This document shows, piece by piece, positions 50,491 to 58,784 of a stretch of DNA of 64,000 bases. The notes under the pieces are model-generated. The model made no database searches and was not told where the DNA came from. It saw only the letters and a list, made by a program, of their open reading frames with translations. How positions within the stretch are numbered: the first letter of the stretch is position 1; the number at the start of each line of letters is the position of its first letter. The position numbers were made by a program, and so were the translations under genes. Origin of the DNA: Cloacimonetes bacterium UBA5614 (GTDB taxonomy: Bacteria; Cloacimonadota; Cloacimonadia; Cloacimonadales; Cloacimonadaceae); the NCBI GenBank assembly GCA_002424605.1, contig DIKQ01000011.1, positions 77,322-141,321 of the forward strand, written 5' to 3'.

Positions 50491-50575
50491 GTTTCCTGCT
50501 TGCCACGAGGAGACAACGAGGAGACAACGAGGAGATTATCCTCGTTATCTCCCCGCTGTCATTGGGGAGTAGGTG
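50491..50575. repeat. Intergenic palindromic element, 11-nt-unit family, copy 8
   Basis: Left arm GTTTCCTGCTTGCC followed by ACGAGGAGACA twice and then ACGAGGAGATT, the most regular run of 11-nt units. The right arm on the minus strand has CAGCGGGGAGA and TAACGAGGATA. The right cap is missing. The remaining roughly 145 bp to the glycosyltransferase stop (50576-50722) show nothing I can name. Confidence 0.85.
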
Positions 50576-50722
50576 TGCCTTTTGGAGTAGATTTACGGGA
50601 GGTGTATATCTTTTACAGTTACTTGGAAAAAGCCGATGCCCTCCTCAGGACGAGCGCTTTTTGTTCAGACGTTTTTCCGGTTTGGGTTCCGGGAGGTATG
50701 GGGTATGGGATATTTATGTTTA

Positions 50723-51808
50723 TCATACTACTGCATTGCCGAACAGGTCCTGGAGTACTTCAGTCCAGTTTCCGAATTGCTTTGCGTGCCTGCTGCTCTC
50801 ATCGCGCAACTTCTGGTACTCGACAGGATTGGATTTAATCAGGTTAAGGCATTTATCAATTGTGCGAACCCATGTAGTGCGCATCTGATCTTTGACAATG
50901 AATCCGGTTTGTTCAGGCAGGATAATCTCCTTGGGGCCACCCTGGTTTGAGACTATTACGGGCAGTCCGCAGGCCTGGGCTTCCAAAATAACCATTCCGA
51001 AAGTGTCGGTGACACTGGGAAATACAAAGAAATCGGCAGCATTGTACAATCTGGGAAGTTCTTCGCGGGGAATAGCGCCAAGGAAAACAACATTGCGGCA
51101 TTCCGCCAGGATTTCCCTCAATTCCGACAAAAAGGGACCGTTTCCAGCTATTACAAGGTTGAGATCCGGATGAGTCACTTCGAGGTTAAGGTAGATTTGG
51201 GCAAGCAGTTCCAGAGATTTATCCTTGGAAATCCTGCCGGCATAAAGAAGAGTGATGCCGTTACTGTATTTGAGGTTTTTGGGGAGGTATTGCTTACGGT
51301 TTGGCATGGGTTCAAAGGAAGCGGTGTCTATGCCTCTTTTGAAGAGGCGTATTCTTTTATCCGGCATACCGCGTTCATCCAGGATTTTCTTGTATTCGCG
51401 GGTGGGGACAAGGATTTCATCAAACTGATTGTAAAACCAGCGCTCATAATCAAGCACCAGATTGCGGGCTGATTCATCAGAGATAATATGCTCTGCTTCC
51501 AGAGTGAAGTCGGTGTGATAAACCCCGGAACATTCCACCTGCATGATTTTGGCGGCAAGCAGGGCAAGCAGCCCTATGGGACCGGGGGTAGAAACGATAA
51601 TCTTGTCAGGCTCAAATTCCTGAATGAGCTTGAGACTTAGCAGAATAGAGGGAATCTTGATGCGATAATTTTCATAAAAGGGCAATGGAAAACGATAAAT
51701 GAACGGCAGGTTCAAAAAGTTTTCCGGGATATCACTGGTAATCTGGTTATCCTCCAGACAGCCGACAACGAGCACTTCTCTTCCCTCTTCACTGGCAAGC
51801 TTACCCAT
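50723..51808 (-). CDS. Glycosyltransferase family 4, C-terminal part of a split PHP-GT4 gene
   Basis: GT4-type glycosyltransferase of 361 residues from its first ATG. Donor-site motifs are clear (LLYAGRISKDKSLELLAQIY, FPSVTDTFGMVILEAQACG with E-x7-E, GFIVKDQ). It lacks the usual first beta strand; that strand (RVLWFSDTINDLN) is at the end of the preceding frame, separated only by one TGA and the seven in-frame codons VSHTIKR. It is therefore the second half of one gene of about 800 codons. Whether it is translated alone from the ATG at 51808 is unknown; no Shine-Dalgarno site stands before it. Confidence 0.85.
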   Translation of the reverse strand: MGKLASEEGREVLVVGCLEDNQITSDIPENFLNLPFIYRFPLPFYENYRIKIPSILLSLKLIQEFEPDKIIVSTPGPIGLLALLAAKIMQVECSGVYHTDFTLEAEHIISDESARNLVLDYERWFYNQFDEILVPTREYKKILDERGMPDKRIRLFKRGIDTASFEPMPNRKQYLPKNLKYSNGITLLYAGRISKDKSLELLAQIYLNLEVTHPDLNLVIAGNGPFLSELREILAECRNVVFLGAIPREELPRLYNAADFFVFPSVTDTFGMVILEAQACGLPVIVSNQGGPKEIILPEQTGFIVKDQMRTTWVRTIDKCLNLIKSNPVEYQKLRDESSRHAKQFGNWTEVLQDLFGNAVV

Positions 51809-51829
51809 GCGTTTAATAGTGTGCGATAC

Positions 51830-51832
51830 TCA
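51830..51832 (-). other. In-frame TGA separating PHP and GT4 parts
   Basis: The minus strand reads GAT TTG AAC TGA GTA TCG CAC, that is DLN-stop-VSH, where GT4 enzymes normally read DLNGVSH or similar. A single base change from GGA (Gly) would give this TGA. Both flanks stay in the same frame. Confidence 0.85.
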
Positions 51833-53101
51833 GTTCAAATCGTTGATTGTGTCAGAAAACCAGAGGACACGGGTCTTGCGCGTCTCTGTCTGCATATTCA
51901 GGTCTTTGGTAAGTTCGGGCAAAAGTTTACGGTTTTTATGCATATGTCCGAGTGTGCTGAAAAAAGGCAGCAAAAGGAAGATACCCGGCAAGCTTCCGCT
52001 GATGTTCTTCACCATCTTGATAAGATTCATTTCTTTCAGGTCGCTTTCCAGCGAATCCAGGAAGACCATAAAGAAAGCATCCGCCATGTTGGCTATCTTG
52101 TTGTACACAATATCCAGCTTCTGGTCGATAAGCAGGTTTTGGGCATTATGCAGAAACTCAATGAGGTCTGTCATGCTCCGTTTAAGCTGGTCACCCTTGA
52201 TGTCTGCCATGCTTTTCATGGTCTTTAACCTGATGCGGTCTTTCAGTTCCAGGTTGCTGCGTTCAAAGATTTGTTCCGTCAGTTTGTTTACCAGGCTGTA
52301 TTTCTTTTTGTCAGATGTGAAGCGGGAAAAATCCCAGGCGATTTTATAGACAGTGAAGGCTAACGAATGATAATTGTTATGCCTGCCTTCAGCCAGGCTC
52401 TTTTTCTGGCGGATTTGTTTGAGGAAATCGCGGGAATTTTCTGCTTCTGCTGCTGTGAAAGTCTTGGCGATAAAAAGAGCACCATGGTCATCACTTCCTC
52501 CTGTGTAGCCTTTAATCCAGGGTTCCTGGCTAAAAGGTTCAATGTGATAGCGGTTATAAAGGTCCTGAATAATATCAGGATTGAGGTTTTTCAGTATCCG
52601 CATCCAATTTTGGTTGCTGGTCTGATTCCTGCCGCCGTTGATGGATTCAAAATAATCGAACAGAAGGATCAATTTCTGCAGATGGTCCTTACTGAGCTTT
52701 CCGTTTACATCATAAGAGGCATGGGCAACACTGTGAGTAAGGTCTTCCTGCTTCAGGTAGTCGCGGAGTTCATAAATATCTTTGCGGATATGATTTATGG
52801 TTTCGAACTGCACGTGGTTGAATCCGTAAACCAGGATATGAATCTTGCAGCCATCTTCTGGAAAATAGGTGGTGGCTTCCACGCCTGTAATCACTTTCCC
52901 GGGATACTTATCCTTCAGCAGCATTACTCCATCTATCCTGTTGTGGTCTGTAATGGTAACCAAGTCCATGCCCTCTGTGATAGCCCGGTTGTAAATCAGC
53001 AAGGGGTCGGTATAAGATTCTTTGGCACCTAACCTTTGCAAAAACCATTCAGAGGGGTGCTCCGAATATATCGAATGACAATGCAGGCCTGCTTTTAACA
53101 C
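51830..53101 (-). CDS. PHP-domain phosphoesterase-like protein, N-terminal part of a split PHP-GT4 gene
   Basis: The first about 250 residues form a PHP-type metal-dependent phosphoesterase fold, with GLHCHSIYSEH near the N terminus and VTITDHNRIDGV, GVEATTYFPEDGCKIHILVYGF and a later GYTGGSDDHG, supplying metal-ligand His/Asp residues. A helical linker (about 280-400) follows, and the frame ends in RVLWFSDTINDLN, the opening strand of a GT4 enzyme. GTG 53101 is the likely start, 7 nt after GGAG; TTG 53128 is an alternative. The PHP-GT4 fusion probably acts on glycolipids or surface glycans; substrates are unknown. Confidence 0.83.
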   Translation of the reverse strand: MLKAGLHCHSIYSEHPSEWFLQRLGAKESYTDPLLIYNRAITEGMDLVTITDHNRIDGVMLLKDKYPGKVITGVEATTYFPEDGCKIHILVYGFNHVQFETINHIRKDIYELRDYLKQEDLTHSVAHASYDVNGKLSKDHLQKLILLFDYFESINGGRNQTSNQNWMRILKNLNPDIIQDLYNRYHIEPFSQEPWIKGYTGGSDDHGALFIAKTFTAAEAENSRDFLKQIRQKKSLAEGRHNNYHSLAFTVYKIAWDFSRFTSDKKKYSLVNKLTEQIFERSNLELKDRIRLKTMKSMADIKGDQLKRSMTDLIEFLHNAQNLLIDQKLDIVYNKIANMADAFFMVFLDSLESDLKEMNLIKMVKNISGSLPGIFLLLPFFSTLGHMHKNRKLLPELTKDLNMQTETRKTRVLWFSDTINDLN

Positions 53102-53192
53102 AGTTATTCTCCAATATCTTTTCTTCAAGCTATATATACGGTTTTATTGTTAAGTCTTTATTAGTATTGGGTTAAAAGGCAGTTAAAAAGTC

Positions 53193-53220
53193 TTGACAGA
53201 AATGCGGCTGCTGCTAATTG
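53193..53220 (+). promoter_or_regulatory. Promoter of the fur-feoB-feoA operon
   Basis: TTGACA at 53193-53198 and a weak -10 TAATTG at 53215-53220, 16-bp spacer. The -10 overlaps the start of the Fur box, so bound Fur would block RNA polymerase. Confidence 0.55.
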
Positions 53221-53233
53221 AGAATCATTCTCA
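53219..53233. promoter_or_regulatory. Fur box
   Basis: TGAGAATCATTCTCA is a perfect 7-1-7 inverted repeat, close to the consensus TGATAATCATTATCA. It lies 16 bp before the fur ATG and overlaps the -10 element, implying autoregulation and iron control of feoB. Confidence 0.85.
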
Positions 53234-53248
53234 TCAAAGGAGTATGCA

Positions 53249-53695
53249 ATGCAGAACCATGAACATATGTTTGAAGCCTTTCTGGTAAAGAAGGAGCTGA
53301 AGTTCACCCTTCCGCGCAAACTGATTCTGTCCACAGTGTTTGCGTTGCATGAGCATTTTGATGCGGAACAGCTTTATGATGAGGTGCGCAAGGCAAGCAG
53401 GAACGTCTCGCGTGCCACGGTTTACCGCACCATTCCCCTGCTGGTGGAGGCGGGGCTCATCCAGAAATCGGTGCGGAGTGAAGCCAGGGACACCTATGAA
53501 CACATCTATGGCCACCCCAGGCATGCGCACTGGGTCTGCCGGGAATGCGGCGGCGTCCTGGAAACCGACATGCAGGAAATCTGCAAACAGCTTCAGAAAA
53601 GGGCTGCAGTCCAAAACTTTGAGATTGCGGAAATCAGTCTGGAAATCAAGGGTCTGTGCTGGAAATGCCGGAATAATGCAACTGAGTCTCAATAA
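53249..53695 (+). CDS. fur: Fur-family metal-responsive repressor
   Basis: Iron-sensing (or related) DNA-binding repressor of 148 residues. A winged-helix domain (recognition helix SRATVYRTIPLLVEAGLI, residues 54-71) is followed by the dimerisation and metal domain with HPRHAHWVC and two CxxC pairs (C97/C100 and C137/C140) for structural zinc. The ATG follows AGGAG by 6 nt. feoB starts directly after its stop and a Fur box overlaps its promoter, so the iron-regulator role is better supported than Zur or PerR. Confidence 0.94.
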   Translation: MQNHEHMFEAFLVKKELKFTLPRKLILSTVFALHEHFDAEQLYDEVRKASRNVSRATVYRTIPLLVEAGLIQKSVRSEARDTYEHIYGHPRHAHWVCRECGGVLETDMQEICKQLQKRAAVQNFEIAEISLEIKGLCWKCRNNATESQ

Positions 53696-55846
53696 ATGAA
53701 CAAGAAACCGGGAAAACACACAATCGCCCTGATAGGAAATCCCAACGTCGGGAAAACCACCGTATTCAATGTCCTGACGGGAAGCCGACAGACCGTCGGC
53801 AACTGGCCCGGGGTCACGGTTGAGCACAAGGAAGGCAGATTTCACCACAAGGGAAAAGAAATTGAAGTCATAGACCTGCCGGGCATTTATTCACTCTCAG
53901 CCACTACCCTGGACGAAAAGGTTACCCGCAACTATATCCTGCAGAATAGTCCGGACCTTTTAATAAACATTGTAGATGCCTCCAACCTGGAGCGAAACCT
54001 CTACCTGACCATCCAGCTTCTGGAGATGAAGGTGCCTGTCCTGGTGGTGCTCACCATGCTGGATATCGCAGAGCAGAACGAGATTATCATAGATTACGAA
54101 CATTTGCAGAAGCACCTTGGATGCAGCGTCATCCCGGTTCAGCTTTTCCACAAAAAGACCGAAGCAGAATTGCGGGATGCGATACTGATTGCTGCCGGCA
54201 AATCAGAAATTTGCACGACAGTCATCAGGTATGATGAAGTGGTGGAAAACGGGCTGGATAAGCTGGAGGAAACCGTCAGCTTTGCAAAATACGGCGAAAT
54301 TCCCTTCAGAAGATGGCTGGCGCTTAAGCTGCTGGAGCACGATGAGGACTATGCTTCCGTTCTTTCTGAAGAGGAATGGGACACACTGAACCACGTCACA
54401 AAATCAATCGAAAAACACCGCAACCAGCAGATAAAGACCATCATTGCGGATGACAGGTACAGCATTATCAGGGGTCTTAGCCTGGACGTTGTGAAACGGC
54501 GCTCCGGCTGGCAGGAAACCCTTTCAGACAAAATAGATACGCTGGTTCTGAACAGCTATCTGGGACTGCCCATCTTTTTCTTTGTGATGTTCCTGGTATT
54601 TTCGCTCACTATCAGGGCAAGCCAGCCGATTGTGGGGTGGATTGATGTTGCCCTGAACTGGCTGCTGGTGGACAAAGCGGCTGCTTTGCTGAACTCACTG
54701 GCATTCCCTGTCTGGCTGACGGATTTCCTGACAGGAGGCATCGGCGGAGGGCTGGTCACCATTGCATCGTTCATTCCGCCCATCCTGTTCATCTTTGTCA
54801 GCCTTGCCTGGCTGGAGGACTCCGGTTATATGGCGAGGGCAGCTTTTGTAGCGGATAAGTTTATGCGCAGCATCGGTCTGCCTGGCAAGGCTTTTATCCC
54901 GTTGCTGGTGGGATTCGGCTGCACGGTACCGGCTATCATGGCAACCCGGACCCTGGAGAATAAGCGGGACAGGATAATGACCTCCCTGCTGACTCCTTTT
55001 ATGAGCTGCGGCGCCAAGCTGCCTGTCTATGCCTTCCTGGCGATGATATTCTTCCCCAAAAAAGCCAATCTGGTGGTTTTCGGGCTGTATATGATCGGCA
55101 TCATCCTGGCTTTGGGAACCGGTCTATTGCTGAAAAAGACCCTGTTCAAGACCGAGCCGGCGGACTTTGTGATGGAGCTTCCCGCCTACCATCTGCCCAC
55201 TTTCAACGGGATTGCCATGCATTCCTGGCACCGGCTGAAAGACTTTATCCTGCGGGCAGGCAAGACCATCCTCGCTGTGATTGTGATAGTTTACGTGCTG
55301 CAGATGATTACGTTGCCGGCGGGCTTTGGGTCCGATAAAACAGCAACCGTACCTATGGAGAGAATCTCCGTGATGGAGATAGCCGGCAAGGCAATCACCC
55401 CCGTCTTTAAGCCGATGGGTATTACGGGCGAGAACTGGCAAGCCAGCGTAGCTCTTTTGTCCGGTCTGTTTGCCAAGGAAGCGATTGTTGGCTCTCTGCA
55501 TTCACTGTATAAAGTGACTGAAAACGAGGAGATACAGGATGTGCTAAAGAGGCAGTTCGGTTCTGCTTCCGCAGGCTTTGCCTATCTGCTGTTCATCCTG
55601 CTATATTCACCCTGCGCGGCAGCTCTGGCAATGCTGTGGAGAGAGCACGGCAAGGGCTGGATGATGTTTGCCTTCGGGTTTCTGACCCTGCAGGCCTGGC
55701 TGGTCGCCACCCTGGTTTACCAGGCAATGCAGTTTGCATCCAATCCGGTGGTTTCATTCACCTGGTTTGCCATCATAGCGCTTGTTTTCATCGCGCAGTA
55801 CCTTATCTTGTTTGTAGCGGGAAAGAGATATGAATCACATGTTTAG
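53696..55846 (+). CDS. feoB: Ferrous iron transporter FeoB
   Basis: Main Fe(II) importer of anaerobes, 716 residues. The N-terminal G domain has G1 GNPNVGKTT (14-22), G3 DLPGIYSL and a G4-like segment in VLTMLDIAEQ (TMLD in place of NxxD), followed by a GDI-like helical region and two Gate domains. The Gate signatures GFGCTVPAIMATRTLE and LFAKEAIVGSLHSLY carry the conserved cysteine and charged residues. The start codon abuts the fur stop. The next gene is a FeoA-type protein overlapping by 17 nt, so the order is fur-feoB-feoA; feoA more often comes first. Confidence 0.96.
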   Translation: MNKKPGKHTIALIGNPNVGKTTVFNVLTGSRQTVGNWPGVTVEHKEGRFHHKGKEIEVIDLPGIYSLSATTLDEKVTRNYILQNSPDLLINIVDASNLERNLYLTIQLLEMKVPVLVVLTMLDIAEQNEIIIDYEHLQKHLGCSVIPVQLFHKKTEAELRDAILIAAGKSEICTTVIRYDEVVENGLDKLEETVSFAKYGEIPFRRWLALKLLEHDEDYASVLSEEEWDTLNHVTKSIEKHRNQQIKTIIADDRYSIIRGLSLDVVKRRSGWQETLSDKIDTLVLNSYLGLPIFFFVMFLVFSLTIRASQPIVGWIDVALNWLLVDKAAALLNSLAFPVWLTDFLTGGIGGGLVTIASFIPPILFIFVSLAWLEDSGYMARAAFVADKFMRSIGLPGKAFIPLLVGFGCTVPAIMATRTLENKRDRIMTSLLTPFMSCGAKLPVYAFLAMIFFPKKANLVVFGLYMIGIILALGTGLLLKKTLFKTEPADFVMELPAYHLPTFNGIAMHSWHRLKDFILRAGKTILAVIVIVYVLQMITLPAGFGSDKTATVPMERISVMEIAGKAITPVFKPMGITGENWQASVALLSGLFAKEAIVGSLHSLYKVTENEEIQDVLKRQFGSASAGFAYLLFILLYSPCAAALAMLWREHGKGWMMFAFGFLTLQAWLVATLVYQAMQFASNPVVSFTWFAIIALVFIAQYLILFVAGKRYESHV

Positions 55847-56138
55847 AGGATTAGGAAAAAGGATTGGCAGAGGTTTGGGCTGGCACCGGGCTTCGGGTCA
55901 GATCAGAAAACCCTGTGAAGAGCTTGCTTCGGTGGAGACGGACGGCACAGTAGTAATTACCTGCAACAACGACCACAAGACGGTGGAAAGAGGGCTATGC
56001 ACGGGAGTGCAGGTGCGGGTTATCCGCAATGAGCAGGATGAACCCAATATCATCATTGCAGTGGGTGATGCGCGCTATGTGCTGGACCGCCGGATAGCTC
56101 AGAGAATCAAGGTCAGGGAAGCAAAACAATCAGTTTGA
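55830..56138 (+). CDS. feoA: FeoA-domain protein
   Basis: A 102-residue protein whose C-terminal 65 residues fit the SH3-like FeoA fold (TVERGLCTGVQVRVIRNEQD, then PNIIIAVGDARYVLDRRIAQ and IKV). The first 30 residues are basic (MFRGLGKRIGRGLGWHR), longer than in typical 75-80-residue FeoA. It overlaps the feoB end by 17 nt and so is coupled to it; FeoA-type proteins assist FeoB from the cytosolic side. Its end overlaps the convergent SpoU gene by 9 nt. Confidence 0.8.
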   Translation: MNHMFRGLGKRIGRGLGWHRASGQIRKPCEELASVETDGTVVITCNNDHKTVERGLCTGVQVRVIRNEQDEPNIIIAVGDARYVLDRRIAQRIKVREAKQSV

Positions 56139-56933
56139 GCTAAGTCCGGACAGCCTGTATGCCGCCACGGCAAAGGCATTGCTCACATTCAGAGAATTCT
56201 TCCATCCGCAGACAGGGATAGTCAAAACCTCATCCGCCAGAGCCAGAATCTTTTCCTCAATTCCCAGCGCTTCATTACCCATTATCACGGCAACAGGCCG
56301 GGTAACCTCATAATCAAACAGAGGTTTGGCGTGGGTGGCAGTTTCCAGCGCAATGACGGGAATCCCCTGCTTTTTTAGCAAATCTACAGCATGCTCTGTG
56401 GAGGAATACTGCTGCCAGGATAAGCGCTGTTCTGTTCCCATGGCGGTTTTTAGCAATCCGGGATGAGGCGGGGCAGGTGTAATCCCGCAAAGCAGGATGC
56501 TTTTTGCACTGACGCATTCGGCAGTACGGAAGATGGAGCCAACGTTGTAGGCTGAGCGCAGGTTATCCAGCACGACCGTCAGGGGATGGGGAGCAACTGT
56601 TTCTGCCTGCCTTCCGCTACCGTCAAAGCGCAGGATTTCCGGGTCATTACCGCCAAAGCTGTTTTGGGAAGAACGGATGAGCGGCACTATCTGCCGCATG
56701 ATATCATGCAGCGAACTGTCAGCATTCAGGGAAGAAAATGACGCGAACCGGTTTTGCACGGCAGATGCGCTCCATTGCAGACATCTGTGGATTTCTGCCA
56801 CCAGAGCGGTGGAATACTCATCGTCAGCAAGATTGCTTTCCAGGGCGCAGAGCAACTGCAGCAATGCTTTTACCTGCCTGTCTTCTGCAAAGCCCCGGAA
56901 TTTTTCCTCTGAATAATGATGCAATTTTACCAT
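56130..56933 (-). CDS. SpoU/TrmH-family RNA methyltransferase
   Basis: SAM-dependent 2'-O-ribose methyltransferase of the knotted SPOUT class, 267 residues. An N-terminal helical region of about 115 residues precedes the SpoU domain with LTVVLDNLRSAYNVGSIFRT (motif 1), AVIMGNEALGIEEKIL (motif 2) and IPVCGWKNSLNVSNAFAVAA (motif 3, SAM knot). Target RNA (tRNA or 23S) cannot be fixed. The ATG at 56933 is chosen over TTG 56939; neither has a good ribosome site. Confidence 0.93.
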   Translation of the reverse strand: MVKLHHYSEEKFRGFAEDRQVKALLQLLCALESNLADDEYSTALVAEIHRCLQWSASAVQNRFASFSSLNADSSLHDIMRQIVPLIRSSQNSFGGNDPEILRFDGSGRQAETVAPHPLTVVLDNLRSAYNVGSIFRTAECVSAKSILLCGITPAPPHPGLLKTAMGTEQRLSWQQYSSTEHAVDLLKKQGIPVIALETATHAKPLFDYEVTRPVAVIMGNEALGIEEKILALADEVLTIPVCGWKNSLNVSNAFAVAAYRLSGLSSN

Positions 56934-57059
56934 ATCCAATTACTTATAATGCATCCGATGTTATTCTGTCAACCCCGAACTGAGTTTATCGGGTTTTCAT
57001 TGACAAGCCGACAATGCAGTTAAATCATGCAAACATAACAGTCAGGAGGCATGGGACAT

Positions 57060-58781
57060 ATGAAATTGACTGACGAAAAACTGGAGAAACAGGCACCCTA
57101 TTTTTATCCGGCTGATTTTGACATCACCAGTTGGAAAGCCATTTCAGAATCGTTTGATGAACTGGAAAGCAAGCAATATACCACCCCGCGCGACCTTCTT
57201 ACCATGCTGTATCAGGCGAACGAGCTTTTTTCAATGATTAACCAGGCATATACCGACGCTTTTTTCAAGACACTTGCCGACACCAACGATACAGAGGCGC
57301 AGCAAAACCTGAATATCATGCTCAACGAAATCATGCTACCGCTGGAAAAGCGTTTCACCGGACTGCTGACCCTATATATGGAGCACCCCCAACGCCAGTT
57401 GCTGAGCCAGGAGAACTACCGTCAGCTTAATGAAAGCTTTGCCACCATTATCAGCAACTCAAACCGTCAGAATTCCGGACTCACGCTTAAACTGAGCCAG
57501 CTCATGCAGGAATACCGTCAGACGCTTAACGCAATTGTAGTAACCATCGACGGCGAATCCGTTCCCATCAACATTGTCAGCCAGATGTTAAGCAAAGCAG
57601 AACCTGACAGACGCGAGGTTATCTGGATGGCAAGAAAGGACGCCTTCCTGCAGCAAAAAGAAAAGCTCCATAGTATTCTGGACCGCATGATAAAATCCAT
57701 GCACCTGCTGGCAACGGAAGCCGGATATTCCAATTACTACGAACAGGCCCTGACCTCATCGTTCCTGGGTAAACTGACTCCGGAGAAAGTATCCGATATC
57801 CACAAGGCGGTGAAAAAGGCTGTTCTGCCGGTGGTCCGGGAGTTTATCACCCAGCGACGTAAGCGGCTAAATATGAAAAGCATCAGACCATGGGATTTGG
57901 AAGCAGACCCGGAGGCGTCGGCACTGAGACCCTTTACCACCACCGATGAGCTGGTGGGCAAGGCAATCAGCGTGCTCTATAACATACGGTTTGAATACGG
58001 AATCCTGATGAACAAAATGCAGAACACCGGCTTTTTGAACCTGGATTACAGCCCGGACAAGGTCAAGGGCGAATTCAACGGAGCAATGCCCCAATGGGAG
58101 GCAGGATTCATCCATATGTGCAGCACGGGTCACCACAGGGATATGGTGATGCTGTTCCATGAGATGGGGCATGTGCTGCAGAACATTTCCCTCTTCCGAA
58201 ACCCTCTCGGCATGTTTTACGAACTGCCTGTCCAGGTGCGGGAGCTTGCCTCGCAATCATTGGTCTATCTTTCCACAAGCGGATGGGACACCTTTTATCC
58301 GGACAGGGAAGACCAGAAAACCGCCTTCCGCAGCTTATTTGAATATGACCTGATGCAGGTGCTGCAGTGGACCATTCTGAACCGCTTTGAGCAGATGATT
58401 CACGCCAATCCCGGCTGGACTCCGGCTGAGCGTGAGGCCGAGATGGGCAAGCTGTGGAAGGAATGCGACCTGGGTGTGGACTGGAGCGGACTGGAGGACT
58501 GGCAGAATATTATGTGGATGCAGGAATTATCCTTGTTTGAATTTCCCCACTACATCTTCATGAGTTCGCTCTCCATCTTTAACGTCTGGCAGATTTACCA
58601 CAACTACCGCAACAACCCCAACGACACAGTGAGCCGTTTCCAGCGCTTTTTGCAAAAGACCCCAGAACTCTCTGCCGAAGACATGTTCAATGAGCTGAAT
58701 ATCAGGCAGGACTATTCGGAAAGGCACATGCAGAAGATGATTGATTATATCATCAGTGAGTATAAGAAATTCGGGAAATAA
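57060..58781 (+). CDS. M3 family oligoendopeptidase (PepF-like)
   Basis: Cytosolic zinc oligoendopeptidase of 573 residues in the PepF/M3B group, distinct from the longer M3A enzyme at 45 kb. The helical N-terminal half is followed by the HEMGHV motif (H367, E368, H371) and the downstream glutamate in YELPVQVRELASQ. There is no signal peptide. The ATG at 57060 lies 10 nt after AGGAGG; an in-frame ATG at 57051 is too close to it. It ends 3 bp from the convergent permease gene. Confidence 0.95.
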   Translation: MKLTDEKLEKQAPYFYPADFDITSWKAISESFDELESKQYTTPRDLLTMLYQANELFSMINQAYTDAFFKTLADTNDTEAQQNLNIMLNEIMLPLEKRFTGLLTLYMEHPQRQLLSQENYRQLNESFATIISNSNRQNSGLTLKLSQLMQEYRQTLNAIVVTIDGESVPINIVSQMLSKAEPDRREVIWMARKDAFLQQKEKLHSILDRMIKSMHLLATEAGYSNYYEQALTSSFLGKLTPEKVSDIHKAVKKAVLPVVREFITQRRKRLNMKSIRPWDLEADPEASALRPFTTTDELVGKAISVLYNIRFEYGILMNKMQNTGFLNLDYSPDKVKGEFNGAMPQWEAGFIHMCSTGHHRDMVMLFHEMGHVLQNISLFRNPLGMFYELPVQVRELASQSLVYLSTSGWDTFYPDREDQKTAFRSLFEYDLMQVLQWTILNRFEQMIHANPGWTPAEREAEMGKLWKECDLGVDWSGLEDWQNIMWMQELSLFEFPHYIFMSSLSIFNVWQIYHNYRNNPNDTVSRFQRFLQKTPELSAEDMFNELNIRQDYSERHMQKMIDYIISEYKKFGK

Positions 58782-58784
58782 GGC

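Noticed and set aside
50463..50950. Overlapping plus-strand open frames of 104-141 codons upstream of korD
   Set aside because: They run through palindromic element copy 8 and antisense to the glycosyltransferase, lack ribosome sites and show no protein-like pattern.
51830..51832. Selenocysteine or genome-wide TGA recoding
   Set aside because: The expected residue is Gly, no redox context is seen, and many complete genes in the window end at TGA at the right place.
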